Assembly (NCBI GenBank): GCA_965153355.1
Contig: OZ231127.1
Location: forward strand, 49,414,001-49,478,000
Origin: Flaccisagitta enflata
Taxonomy: Eukaryota; Chaetognatha; Sagittoidea; Aphragmophora
Direction of reading: 5' to 3'
Length of the DNA stretch: 64,000 nucleotides
The translations under genes were made by a program, and so were the position numbers. The notes beneath the pieces are model-generated. The model saw only the letters and a program-made list of their open reading frames with translations, ran no database searches and was not told where the DNA came from. Each line of letters starts with the position of its first letter. Position 1 is the stretch's first letter. Of this stretch, positions 1 to 12,691 are shown one piece after another.

Positions 1-85
1 TTTTCTCTGCCGCCGCCGCCATCACCACAACCACCACCACCTCCACCACCACCACCACCACCACCACCACCACCACCACCACCAC

Positions 86-118
<33 letters not shown>

Positions 119-339
119 CGTCACCTTACACTGGGCTGAATTCACCATCAAGCAGGACTAACCAGCCAAAACCACCAATCACCACCCAGACATCCTACTC
201 CCCAGTCCCCACCACCGCCAAAACTGCGGCCGCAACTAGCATAGCCACCACCAATATCGTTACAGCTGTTGCATTCACCAACATTTACCCAATAACCATT
301 TTGCAACAACAGTCGCGCAATGGCACACTAGCCCTGTAG
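1..339 (+). CDS. Possible 3' end of an upstream gene: proline-rich open frame, partial at left edge
   Basis: Frame 1 is open from the first base to a TAG at 337-339, giving 112 codons. It begins with serine/proline codons, runs into about 35 nearly consecutive prolines written as CCA then CCG repeats, and continues as a Ser/Thr/Ala-rich segment of about 70 residues with no recognised domain. The repeat part cannot contain stops and the rest is C-rich, so an open frame could arise by chance. If real it is the last exon of a gene lying to the left. I recognise no family, and no splice acceptor is visible because the left boundary is outside the window. Confidence 0.25.
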
Positions 340-460
340 CCCACTCGCACTCTCACAACTTTTGTGCTTCATCAGAGAATTGTGAGAATTGTGAGTTTGT
401 GGCATCATCACCGAACCATTGGTAAATCTGGAAATTGAATTGGCGGTGGTAAAAGCGGAA

Positions 461-592
461 GAGGTCTTTTTTTTTTTTAAAGACCTCCAGGCGCGTATAA
501 TACGGGCGGCTGGCTTTGGCGCTTACAACCAATTGTCTACGCTTGGCGGCCTTCGTGTTGCCGCCAAAGCGCCTAAGCGCAAAGACAATGGC
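461..592. repeat. Pair of small inverted repeats
   Basis: At 461-488 GAGGTCTTT and AAAGACCTC flank a T run. At 529-592 the arms CCAATTGTCT...GGCGGC and GCCGCCAAAGCG...AGACAATGG can pair around a short loop. No promoter or terminator role is implied. Confidence 0.5.
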
Positions 593-879
593 CTCGCGGA
601 CACGTTTGTGCTCGGCTCATGGTGTTTTCAACTTGCCTTGGGTTTGTCCGTACGTGAGATTGTTTATTGATTTTAAGATAAAGATAAAGATCAAGGTAAT
701 CGATATCTCTGCAAATGGGTAACTATCATTTGGACTAACTTTTCTTGCTTCCTCCCAAGACCCTCCTACATTGGCCCCCTTTGGCTTACCTTTCTTTCTT
801 TTTTTTTTTAGTTTAATCGGCACATAAGCTTATATCTATCTGTATCTGTTCAAATAATTTCTCAACGCGACTGCGGACA

Positions 880-933
<54 letters not shown>

Positions 934-1088
934 CGTTTCTTGCGTTTTCCATGGGCCACGGGAAAGGCCGCGCGGAAACCAATGAAACTGGGAAAAGTTA
1001 CAGCCAGAAAATGGAGGAAAGGTTTTTCGCCAACTGCACGGGTGAGCAACTTTATAGGCGAATGAACGAGCAGACAGACGAACGGCGC

Positions 1089-1187
<99 letters not shown>

Positions 1188-1550
1188 GAAGATGGAAGAC
1201 CGACAGATAGACAGACATACAGACAAAAAGACGGACAGACAAATAGACTTTCTGATAAAAGCAAATAGATTTGAGTACTATATCACAGTCAATCATAAAG
1301 TAGGGGTTGAGTAGTAATGTTGTCCAAGATTCATAGGGAGAGACAGAAAGATACGGGGGAAATTTTTTTTGAACTTGAATGAACAGACAGACAGATAGCC
1401 ATTCAGATATTCAGACAGGTAAAGAGACAAAGACATACCAACATGTAGAGAGGGCATGTCAATGGGGTCAACGGTCGTTAAACATACCCCCTCTTTTCAC
1501 GAGGGAACCTAGACGTAGAAAATAGAAATGATGAGAGGTGAAAACAAGTC

Positions 1551-1671
<121 letters not shown>

Positions 1672-2103
1672 TCAAACAGATGAAGAGAAATAGCGCTCTT
1701 TTGGAATTTTCCAGTTGTCTGACGATGCTTATTTGTGCAATGCTTGGGATGCAAAATAAGAGGCAGAACCGTGGCACTGGCAGATGGCATACTCTGGCAG
1801 TCAGCAAATGCAAATCGCAGCTTTTGCAATAAATCTCGCTTAGAAAAAATGAAAACTGTACTGTTTGCACCTGCATCAATACTTGAAACAAGGCCAACAC
1901 CTGTAAGTCGCGTGCGGGACGTAAATATTTTTATTGACCTGACTCCATTGATTTCAATTAAAACCTTGAAACACACCAGTTTCAATTCAAGCCCACCAGT
2001 TTCAATTCGAGTCCACCAGTTTCAGATCATGCCCACCAGTTTTGATTCAAATCTTGGCACCCACTAGTTTCAATTCAAGCCATGAAACCCACCAGTTTGA
2101 ATT

Positions 2104-2205
2104 TGACTGACCGACTGACCGACTGACCGATTGACCGATTGACCGACTGACCGACCAACCAAACGACGGACAGAGCGGGTCATAGAGTCACGTACACGCG
2201 ACTAA
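2104..2205 (-). mobile_element. GTCC-tract element, 5' part only (minus orientation)
   Basis: Read on the minus strand it starts with the AGTCGCG-type hairpin, then a GACTCTA-type segment and a run of GGTC/GGTCA units. The body and the CCTTGTTT end are absent, so it is truncated. Confidence 0.6.
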
Positions 2206-3066
2206 TAATGCGCGCTAATCAGTCATATATATAATTATATATGTACATATGACGCACTGAAAATTACCATAGAATTTGCTACCCGAGCTAGATAAGTCAT
2301 GAAATTCATAAATTGAAATTTAATGTTAATTTTTATTTTAATGTTTTCAATTAAACTGTTAACAGCTATATTTTGCATGAATTGACTTTCATATGCCAGT
2401 TTTAAATTCCAATCCTTTATTTTACAGCTGAAAAAATATGCCAAATTCAACAAAAAACTTTTTTTGTTAATGGACCATGGCTCATTGAAAATTTTAAATT
2501 TGGATAGAAAATCAAAATATCAACAAAACAAGAACATAGCGCGATTCCGAAAACATCAACTGAGGGCGCCATGTTCTTATTTTAATAATAGTGAGCAGTT
2601 ACAGAAATTATTGTCGCTATTTTTTTCACTTTCTAGTCTCATCAGAATCGAATTTCCCTCTATCTTGTTGCATTTTTGTCCTTAGACAGTGACAGATCGG
2701 TTTCCTCAGGTAAGTTTGCACATTTAAGTACAATAAAATAAACATAAGCATTGACCTAAGCAAAAATAGTAATATGAATGGTAACTTTGTCCTCTGGGTA
2801 AATTCCTCTTACATAAATTTCAGTGCGTCATATGGATGCAATCTGAATGACTTTGATTTCGTCTGTTTTGTTTGCCTCTCCCTGACAATGATCGCTTTTG
2901 ATCGCTATATTAGCCAGGCGATAATACGGAACTCGGAAAGGATAAGTTTGATTTACCTAAGACTCTAGCTGCAATTTTGATATATATACGTCATATGTCA
3001 CGAATAAAGAGTTATTTATCCATTGAGACCCTTTTATCACGGGTAAGCACATTAATTAACTGGGAA

Positions 3067-3152
<86 letters not shown>

Positions 3153-3153
<1 letters not shown>

Positions 3154-3270
3154 ACTCTACACCTTGCCGTGTCGGTCCGTCGGTCCGTCACATTTTTGAA
3201 TTCCGAGCGGTTTTCGCACCGCCCCTGCCAAACCGTCCGCGACTAGATAGCCGTGTATCCGGCCTTGTTA
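3153..3270 (+). mobile_element. GTCC-tract element with 5' hairpin replaced by CT tract
   Basis: It runs from GACTCTACACC through GGTCCGTCGGTCCGTC, a GCCCCTGCC box and the distal arm CGCGACT to CCGTGTATCCGGCCTTGTT. The usual AGTCGCG start is missing where the 83-bp CT tract (3070-3152) abuts. It is closest to the copy at 47,518. Confidence 0.7.
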
Positions 3271-4243
3271 TGCCACGTGCGAATGTCATCATAGCATTTC
3301 TAAAGCGTCAAAAGTCAAATGTACAGTGTACCATTAATTGGCCATTGGTAAGGACAAGAAGCATCATTTTTGGAGGAGTGTTTCGCCTAAATGAACACAG
3401 TAACCAGATTGATCTAATTTTGAGGATTTGTTGAATATCTTTCAAATGCAACCATTTAGGGGTCAGTAGCTCAATTTGCCCACCTAAAAATGTTATTGTA
3501 AACACCAAATAACACACCATAGATGAATCATAGACGCTAACGCGCTGATACAGAAACCAAAAATCACTAAAAGAAAGGATCAAAGTACCCACCAACAACC
3601 CATTTATCAAATATTTTCATCAGATAGAAATCTTCATCTCCGTTTTCAATCAAACTGAGAAGAAAAAAAGGTTTCTCAATAACTCTCCGTATCCAATAAA
3701 TCATATCGACAGAACATGGCTGGCATAACGTTGTAGGTGATGGTGGTGATAGTATAGACGCGGGTGGTAAATATGGTGGTGGCAGATGTGAGGTTTGTGG
3801 TGGTAACGAGGTCTGCGGTGGTATGGGTGAAATGGGTAATGAATGGTAATGGTGGTGGCAAAGGGGACGATGGCAGTGACGAATGTAAGGAAGATGACAA
3901 CAACAATGATAACGACGATGAAGGCTGCGAGAGTCGGCGCGACGACAATGAAGGCGGCGATAAGGCCGCGATGAGAGCGGCGATGAGGGTGGTGATAAGG
4001 GCGGAGCCGGATATTTCATAACTTGTGATCTCCTCCTCATATCTCTCTCTCTTTCTCTCTCTTATCGTGACAAATGAATTTCGTCAATGCCGTGTCACGA
4101 ATCTCACGAGAAGAGAGGAGAAGAGAGGAGAAGAGATGGGGGGGGGGGGAAGAATTAGTGAGGGGATACAGAGATTGAGATGACAATTATAGACACTGTA
4201 GGTGAGAGAGTGTATTAGATAGAGTGAGAGAGGAAGAACCATG

Positions 4244-4362
<119 letters not shown>

Positions 4363-5771
4363 AGAGTGCAAATTATGTAAGTGATGTGCATTGGATAGAA
4401 GAAGCGCCATAAGAAGTTTTAAGGCGTGGTAGACTGCAATAGACAGAGTTTTGTGAAAAGAAGACAAATTAGCGAGAAGTAAAGGCTGATGGGTGGTAGT
4501 GTTTCCTTGATCTATGGTGGAAGAAGAGGAACAAGGAGCAAAGAATGATGAAATAGAAAAGGGATATTTGTATGACAGAATGCAAAAAAAAAAAAAAGTG
4601 GAAAAAGTGGCAACAAAAAAGGTTAATTGTAATATGCCGAGGACTTCCTAGGCAACATTTGAAGGCTGGAAAACTTAGGCACTAAAAGCACTCTCACTTA
4701 GGATGCCAGAAATAGAAAAACTAGAACACTGGAACGTTTTCATTCCAGCGATTTTTGATTGAAAACAAGAGAAGAGTTGATAGGAAACACTTCTAAACTT
4801 AAAAGAATCTTTGGCGTATATCTCTTGGTATATCTCCTGAAAGTCGCGGTTCGCCTGTTATCCATTTTCTTTGTTGTTTTGTTTTGTTCTGTTTTGTGCG
4901 TCTCGTTTTTGTCTCTCAGTTTCATTCATCCATTTTTCTCATTTCAAAATCACGTACACACTACTCTTAAAATGGTTGTCCGGTGTAACTTTCTATTCCT
5001 GTAATGTTTTTGTTGGTTTTGTTTTAAAAAAAAAGTGATTAAATTTATGATGGTGGTTAACCTAACTTTAGTACTAAATAAATAACGTTGTGTTTGCTGA
5101 GTTGTTACTTTTTTTTTTAGCATCAACAAACGTAAAAAAAACGTCATGCAACCTTAGAGTGGTTCGATTCATTCACTTAGTAAGGTATGTAGCATAAAAA
5201 AGATTACAAATGTGGTCGACGAGCCCGCTCGTGCTCGTTGGCTAATTGAACTATGTCAGGCTGGTCCGAACAATGGACGGAGAGACGGACTCACAACATG
5301 TCCTTCTAGATCTCTGGGAGGATGATATGGTCGAGCGGGTTATTGCGTGCCCACCTGAAACAAAAACAAAGACTATCTGAGTTGTGTTCTGCCTCATGAA
5401 GATTCACGCGTGATATCAGTGTCTTCATCGAGCAAGTTTGTATCAAATGAACAATAAAGACACAGGCCTGACTGCTTGTGGTGGTCTCTTCTCTCACACT
5501 TTTCTAAACAAAGAATACCAATTTCCCTCTTGTCGTTTTACATTGTGCAAAATTACCGAAGTCCAAAAAAGTGCAAAAAAAAAAAAAAAGAAGAAGAAGA
5601 AAAACGAAAAAAAAAAAACGTGCAAAAAGCAATTTGGTTTTGTTAACATCCGTTTCTATTCCTTTTACAGACAGTTTCTGGTCTCGCCTCCAGTCATCTT
5701 TTTTCTCTTTTGCTCTCATTCTTTTTCTTATATCCTCCCTGACTCTTTGCCGTCTCGCAACATTCTTTTGG

Positions 5772-5809
5772 CTTCTTCTTCTTCTTCTTCTTCTTCTTCT
5801 TCTTCTTCT

Positions 5810-5856
<47 letters not shown>

Positions 5857-5866
5857 TTCTTCTTCT
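5772..5866. repeat. (TTC)n microsatellite
   Basis: About 95 bp of nearly pure TTC. Long Ser/Leu/Glu/Lys frames across it are artefacts. Confidence 0.9.
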
Positions 5867-6352
5867 TTTCTCGTCTCATTCTTCTTTTCTTTTTCTCCCT
5901 CAGCATATTCATCGTTTTTTTCTCCCATTTACTCTTTCATTTTCTTTCTCTCCCTCTTTCCTCTCGGTCAACTTTGGCTGTGTCCACATGGATGTATGCC
6001 AATCGGCACAACACGGAGTCAATGTGGCTAAAAATTGATCCGTAAATCACGCCCTTAATTTTTGCGGGTCTCGCCTACCCCTTACTCCCACCAGGACACG
6101 CGGTCTTGTAGAGTTAGTTTTGAACCATGAAGGAGTAAGAACGAATAAGATGTTTACATCACTTGCGAGCGAGCGAGCTACCTTTACAAGGGCGGCTTTA
6201 AAATGAACGCAGTTTTTCTCCTCCGCGCTCGCCCCGTTCCTCCATCTCTAACTGTCTCGCTTGCTCACACTTAACTCAAACAGAATTATGATTAATAGCG
6301 TCAATCGTCTATTTTGGAAACATTTTTGCTTCTCTCGCGCGCGCTCGCCCTA

Positions 6353-6401
<49 letters not shown>

Positions 6402-6659
6402 AATTGTCTTTCTCTCCATCTGAACTCTCCATGGCAAACATTCAACCTTTTCAATTGGCTTCCTATTCTTCACCACCGTCAATAACATTAAATTGATCTC
6501 AGATTGATGGAGTTCTTGAAAACCGTTTAAATATTCTCTCTACAAAAGGGGAGGGAGAAAGAGGAGCGTCACACACACCACCTCCACTCAGTTTTTTTTT
6601 TCTTTTTTTCTCTCGGTCTCTTTGTCTTTTTGTCTCTGTCTGTCAGGCTATATGTGTGC

Positions 6660-8070
6660 TTTTGGAATGAATTAGCTGTGTCAACATACCCAGTGAAGCC
6701 CGTCCATCTGCACCAAACTTGAAGTCCTTACCCACAACTAACCACATATCAACAAACAGGTTCACCTATGGGGTTCGATTTTTGCTGCTTTTGGAATGAA
6801 TTAGCTGTGTCAACATATCCAGTGAAGCCCGTCCATCTGCACCAAACTTGAAGTCCTTACCCACAACTAACAACATATCAACAAACAGGTTCATCTATGG
6901 GGTTCGATTTTTGCTGATTTTGGAATGAATTAGCTGTGTCAACATACCCAGTGAAGCCCGTCCATCTGCACCAAACTTGAAGTCCTTACCCACAACTAAC
7001 CACATATCAACAAACAGGTTCACCTATGGGGTTCGATTTTTGCTGCTTTTGGAATTAGCTGTGTCAACATATCCAGTGAAGCCCGTCCATCTGCACCAAA
7101 CTTGAAGTCCTTACCCACAACTAACCACATATCAACAAACAGGTTCATCTATGGGGTTCGATTTTTGCTGCTTTTGGAATGAATTAGCTGTGTCAACATA
7201 TCCAGTGAAGCCCGTCCATCTGCACCAAACTTGAAGTCCTTACCCACAACTAACCACATATCAACAAACAGGTTCATCTATGGGGTTCGATTTTTGCTGC
7301 TTTTGGAATGAATTAGCTGTGTCAACATACCCAGTGAAGCCCGTCCATCTGCACCAAACTTGAAGTCCTTACCCACAACTAACCACATATCAACAAACAG
7401 GTTCATCTATGGGGTTCGATTTTTGCTGCTTTTGGAATGAATTAGCTGTGTCAACATACCCAGTGAAGCCCGTCCATCTGCACCAAACTTGAAGTCCTTA
7501 CCCACAACTAACCACATATCAACAAACAGGTTCATCTATGGGGTTCGATTTTTGCTGCTTTTGGAATGAATTAGCTGTGTCAACATACCCAGTGAAGCCC
7601 GTCCATCTGCACCAAACTTGAAGTCCTTACCCACAACCAACCACATATCAACAAACAGGTTCATCTATGGGGTTCGATTTTTGCTGCTTTTGGAATGAAT
7701 TAGCTGTGTCAACATACCCAGTGAAGCCCGTCCATCTGCACCAAACTTGAAGTCCTTACCCACAACTAACCACATATCAACAAACAGGTTCATCTATGGG
7801 GTTCGATTTTTGCTGCTTTTGGAATGAATTAGCTGTGTCAACATACCCAGTGAAGCCCGTCCATCTGCACCAAACTTGAAGTCCTTACCCACAACTAACC
7901 ACATATCAACAAACAGGTTCATCTATGGGGTTCGATTTTTGCTGCTTTTGGAATGAATTAGCTGTGTCAACATACCCAGTGAAGCCCGTCCATCTGCACC
8001 AAACTTGAAGTCCTTACCCACAACTAACCACATATCAACAAACAGGTTCATCTATGGGGTTCGATTTTTG
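6660..8070. repeat. 129-bp tandem satellite, 11 copies
   Basis: Units start at 6660, 6789, 6918, 7047, 7172, 7301, 7430, 7559, 7688, 7817 and 7946. All are 129 bp except the fourth (125 bp, lacking four bases after TTTTGGAAT) and the last, which is cut short. Copies differ at only a few positions, such as CATACCC/CATATCC and TTCACC/TTCATC. Every frame of the unit on both strands contains a stop, so it does not code. The near-identity points to recent amplification or ongoing homogenisation. Confidence 0.95.
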
Positions 8071-8893
8071 TAATCTACCATGAGGGGGCGCTTGCGACTG
8101 GGCAAGAATGCGAACAAGTGAACAACTCTACTCGTCGGCGGTCTCACCTTTGCCACGAGATTCTCAATGCTTGGAAAACTCATTGTCGTAGCCATGCAGC
8201 GGGAAGTGACGGTGTAATGGGGGTGCTGCGGAGTGTCTTATGGGTTTTGAGGCCTCTAAACCGATTGGTTTGGACGCAACTGGACCTCAGGATGGTGACA
8301 AAAGACGCATAAAAATTCAAATTGTCAATGAGCTGAGGCTCAACAGTCATACATATCCGTTTAAGGCTACCAAGGCTCCTTTCTAATGCCAGAGATTCGG
8401 CTGTTATTGCTACCATGTGAAATGCCTCCTTGCTTACCTTTCATTTTCCTCTCGGGCCGAGCTGGCCTGCGGATTATGAATTGTAAAGCCGATACTCCCT
8501 GGTATCGAGATGAAAAAATATATTCATTTTAGCTCTCTCTCTCTCTCTCTGGCCTTGCAAGCAGTTGTGCCCACTCTATATATAGTATACACTGATTGCG
8601 TTATACAATGTATTATACATGAGCGTCGTTAGCGAGCAATGAAAGCGAAGTTTGGCATTGACAACGGCCAACTTGTTGTCCACCCTTTACAAGACTAGCT
8701 CTTTCCCACACCCGCAATTCATATCCTTAACCCCCTATCTTAACCTCCTTCATTCTTCAGATTGGACCTCCATATATTTCACACAAACTGTCTACGTATG
8801 ACATCTTGGTCACTCTTCAGTCTTCACATTCCAGATGCGACATCGCTCAATTTGATAGTTACAAAGATTTTCGCATGTTTGTCCGTAATGCTG

Positions 8894-9340
8894 TAAACAA
8901 GTGGCGTGCGAGTGGGCAGGGGCAGTGACAAGAAGGGCTTACCAAACGTTTGGCTAGGAGCAGTAATGCAATAACTACCGGCATACGCAAAAAAGGCAAT
9001 ATATTGCGGAGCGACCACCCGACAGTCCATCCGACACACCTTGATCTGGGGGCTGAGAAAAACCCGAGATGAATCTAGCATGTTTCAATAGCTTAATTTA
9101 CATGAAAAGCATACTTCTAGTTAACCCAGTGAGATAAAATCTTAACTGTAGCTCTGCAAAACCATCAGCTTTCTTCATGTAAAATTTCATCTCACTGGGG
9201 CAACTAGAAGTAAGCTTTTCATGTAATTTAAGCTATTGAGATTCATCTCGGGTTCTTCTCAGCCCCCAGATCAAGGTGCGACAGTCCATCCGACCGACAG
9301 CCATAGCGGGTGATAGAGTCGATAGTGCGCGACTAAAAAG
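8894..9340 (-). mobile_element. GTCC-tract element (minus orientation) carrying a nested foldback
   Basis: Its ends match the family. At the left is the reverse complement of a CCTTGTTT-like end plus the GTGGGCAGGGGC box. At the right is the reverse complement of AGTCGCGCAC and GACTCTATCACCCGC. A foldback element (9037-9278) interrupts it. Confidence 0.65.
9037..9278. mobile_element. Foldback (hairpin) element with 16-bp flanking duplication
   Basis: Two arms of about 100 bp (9037-9140 and 9182-9278) are inverted copies with about 90% match, around a 40-bp loop. The element is flanked on both sides by CGACAGTCCATCCGAC (9020-9035 and 9279-9294), a perfect 16-bp direct repeat that looks like a target-site duplication. 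No coding capacity. Confidence 0.75.
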
Positions 9341-9656
9341 CTTGTGATACAACTCTGTAGCTACTCTGAGACCTGCTGATTTTCGTTCCCATCGACCATC
9401 CTAGTTCTTACCAATTTTTATTTCCTCTCGCTCATGCCGTTTATTCTTCTCTTCGTTCTCTAAGCTCCATTTTCGGCTTTTTTTTTTCTTTCACTTTCTT
9501 CGCCGTATTCTCTTCCTTCCTTTCTTTTCTTCTCTTCCTTCCTTTCTTTTCTTTACTCTCTCCTTGGCTCATGTCTGTGACGACGTGAAGAAAGAAGATA
9601 AGGGCGAGGGCAAAGCGGGACGTGAATTTAATTCTTAAAATGTGAAAGGGAAAAGC

Positions 9657-9658
<2 letters not shown>

Positions 9659-9737
<79 letters not shown>

Positions 9738-9747
9738 ACACACACAC

Positions 9748-9832
<85 letters not shown>
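9659..9832. repeat. Compound (GA)n-(CA)n microsatellite
   Basis: GA at 9659-9734 runs straight into CA at 9735-9832. The same GA-to-CA structure recurs at 11264-11415. Confidence 0.95.
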
Positions 9833-9835
<3 letters not shown>

Positions 9836-10069
9836 TGGTAGGAAGACAGATAATAGGAAAACAGGATGACAAATATTGAATAATGAAAAATCCGTTGATT
9901 TAGTTCAGTTCTGCACACGGATATCAATGGACTAACAAAATTCTGTCGTTATGGTCAACAAATGACTGGAATGAGGAATCGCGTATTCTTGAACAATCTC
10001 ATGAGCAGTTATACATTTCAACTCACTCCTGCAGCTGCACGTACACAAACGGAGAATGAAAATAGAAGA

Positions 10070-10142
10070 AGAAGAAGAAAAAGAAAAAGAAAAAGAAAAA
10101 GAAAAAGAAAAAGAAAAAGAAAAAGAAAAAGAAAAAGAAAAA
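10070..10142. repeat. (AAAAAG)n microsatellite
   Basis: A purine hexamer tract inside a wider AG-rich stretch reaching about 10,275. Confidence 0.9.
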
Positions 10143-10478
10143 ACCGATGAACACAAAGAACAAGAACAAGAAGAAAAAAGATTTAAAAAAAGAACAAGAC
10201 GAGCAGGAAGAAAAAGAATAAGAAATCAGAAAGAAAAAGAAAAAGAAGCATCAAACGTAAAAAAGAAAAAAAAGTAAGAAAAGAAGAGACTAGGACCTGA
10301 CAAGTTAGAGCGGCGCCATGTTCCAGAAAGATGAAAGATGGTCTATGCAATAAATGAAGAAAAAAAAAACAAAGAAGATAAAAGAATTGTTACTTGGTCG
10401 GTTGCGCGTCTGGCACTGGCCAATTCTTTTGTTCCAGAAAACGCACCTTCAGATACTCTCGTGACCACATAAAAAATC

Positions 10479-10704
10479 ACATTCAAACTCCCTCTCTCAC
10501 CCACGACCAGGCCCTCTCCCCTTACATCCAAACTCCCTCTCTCACCCACAACCAGTCCCTCTCACCATACTTCCAAACTACCTCTCTCACTAACTACCAT
10601 TTCCTGTCTCCTTACATTCAAACTCCCTCTCTCACCCACAACCAGTCCCTCTTTCCTTACATCCAAACTCCCTCTCTCACCCACAACCAGTCCCGAACCC
10701 ACAC
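10479..10704. repeat. 45-bp minisatellite, five copies
   Basis: Units beginning ACAT(C/T)CAAACTCCCTCTCTC start at 10479, 10524, 10569, 10614 and 10659. The period is divisible by three, so frames stay open on both strands. One plus frame repeats a 15-residue peptide rich in Ser, Thr, Leu and Pro. There is no start context, domain or splice signal to support coding. Confidence 0.9.
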
Positions 10705-11042
10705 CCACGTTTTCTTTCCCATTTCCCTCCTCAGTTCCCACCCGCCAGACCTGCGCCATTCCAGCCTCATATTTATTCATACTTTTCCGTCGGCTCATCT
10801 TTCCCGTTGTGCTTTTACAGTGAGGCAGAAATGATAATTTTGTATCACTTTTTGTAATTTCAATCGTTCATTATTTCGTCGGTATTGGAAATAAAAAGAT
10901 CACCGAAAAATGAGTCTTTTTTTTCATTACCATATTTCCCAGGGAATCAGAAAATATGTTTTTTTCCCTGAATACATGATCAACCAAAGAAAGATTAGGT
11001 ACTAAAGAAATCACACTGTAACGTGGATTCTGCCACTTTTTT

Positions 11043-11069
11043 CTTCCATTCATTCTTTCATTCTTTTTT

Positions 11070-11153
<84 letters not shown>

Positions 11154-11172
11154 TCGTTCTTTCTTTCTTTCC
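11043..11172. repeat. (TTTC)n microsatellite
   Basis: About 130 bp of TTTC with few interruptions. Confidence 0.9.
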
Positions 11173-11260
11173 ACACCTCATCGTCTCCATCGTTCTCTTC
11201 GTTCGTTTCCTGTATGGCGCGAAAACCGCGCCGCAAAAAAAGACGAAACATCATCGAACT

Positions 11261-11415
<155 letters not shown>

Positions 11416-11639
11416 AGAGGGAGACTTAAGGACAAACGGCATAAAGACAAGTGACATAAAGACAAGAAACATAAAGTCGAGAGACACAAAGAGCGAGACA
11501 GAGAAAGACAGCTGTACCTGTGAGTTAGAGACGGAGACACACAAGGGAGAGAAAGGAAAAATGATTTATCTGCTGAAAAGATTCATTACGTTATTCCTAC
11601 TATTCTTTCTTCGCCTCATTTTTCATCTGGCCCGTTTAT

Positions 11640-12045
11640 ATGGAGCTTTTCCCTCAGCCCACACCCCTCAATATCAGGTGGTTCAATGAAAAGGGGCCTT
11701 TCTCACAGCCCACGCCCCTCAATATCGAGCGATCTAATGAAAAGGGGCTCCATACCCCAGAATATTGGGTGGTCCTATAAAAAGGGTCCTTTCGCTAAGC
11801 CTACACACCTCAATATCGGGTGGTCAAATGAAAAGGGGCTTTTCCCCCTGTCCACACCCTTTAGTATCGGGTGGTTCAATGAAAAGGGGCTTTTCCCTCA
11901 GCCCACGCCCATCAGTATCGGATGATCTAATGAAAAGGGGCTTTTCCCTTACCCCACACCCTTCAATATTGACTGGTATGATGAAAAGGGGCTTCCCCCT
12001 CAGCCCACACCCTTCAGTACAGACTGGTCCAATGAAACATGGGTT
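11640..12045. repeat. 51-bp minisatellite, about eight copies
   Basis: The landmark AATGAAAAGGGGCTTTTCCC recurs at 11686, 11737, 11776 (short unit), 11828, 11879, 11930, 11981 and, degraded, 12032. Spacing is mostly 51 bp. The period is divisible by three, so a 125-codon frame stays open across part of it. It is not judged to be a gene. Confidence 0.9.
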
Positions 12046-12691
12046 TTTAGATTGGTCCTCGCATATCTTTAAGAGGTCATGTCCGTTGGTCTGTTGGTCG
12101 GCTGGTCACGCTAACCTTAAAAATCTCAAAATCCGCATTTGATTTTTAACCAAAAAGATATACCAACCTGGTGAAAAAGCATACATTAAATAATACATTC
12201 ATTAAATCATTCATTCATTCATTCATTCATTCAAAAAAAAAATTTATTCATCAAAAACAATCATTCTTAAAAAACATTCATTCAAAGAAGACACTTGTCC
12301 CTGTTCCTCCATCACAAAATAAAACTGAATTCACCAAATTCACCAACGTTTGAATAGTTTTATCATTAAATTATTCACCCTGTCCAGTCAAGCCATGTTA
12401 CTTTTCCGATTTTTTTATTAAATAATGAAAAGAGATGTACATAAATTGTACAGTTTTCTGTTCGGAAGAGTACTCGTTATCATTTCCCTATCTCCTCTTC
12501 ACTCCTAACGATGTTTTATTTTTTCTAATATCCTGGTTCATATCTACGCAGAATAATGTATGCGTGAAAGAATGAGTGTGTCTGATTCTTTTTTTCTTTT
12601 TCCTTTTTTTGTGTGTGTGTGTGTGTGTTCTGATACCAATCAACTTCCGTTCTTTCATTGTGTTCTCTTTTTCCCGTTTTCCCTTTTGTAG

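Larger units (their letters stand above)
8071..10478. other. Non-coding stretch with elements and microsatellites
   Basis: It contains a GTCC-tract element with a nested foldback (8894-9340), a GA/CA compound microsatellite (9659-9832) and an AAAAAG tract (10070-10142). No convincing exon was seen. Confidence 0.6.

Noticed and set aside
419-670. 83-codon frame on the plus strand
   Set aside because: Starts at TTG, crosses two inverted repeats and a T run, and shows no domain.
862-1296. Long open frames of Ser-Leu or Arg-Glu repeats here and at every CT/GA tract
   Set aside because: They are direct translations of dinucleotide repeats with no domain, start context or splice logic.
2699-2715. 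Strong donor-like CAG/GTAAGT as end of the missing first exon
   Set aside because: No frame leading into it has an ATG plus hydrophobic signal sequence or ends in the required phase.
6660-8070. 129-bp array as a tRNA-derived SINE array or CRISPR-like array
   Set aside because: It contains GGGGTTCGATTTT, which only partly matches a B box, and has no A box. Repeats are contiguous without unique spacers and the genome is eukaryotic.
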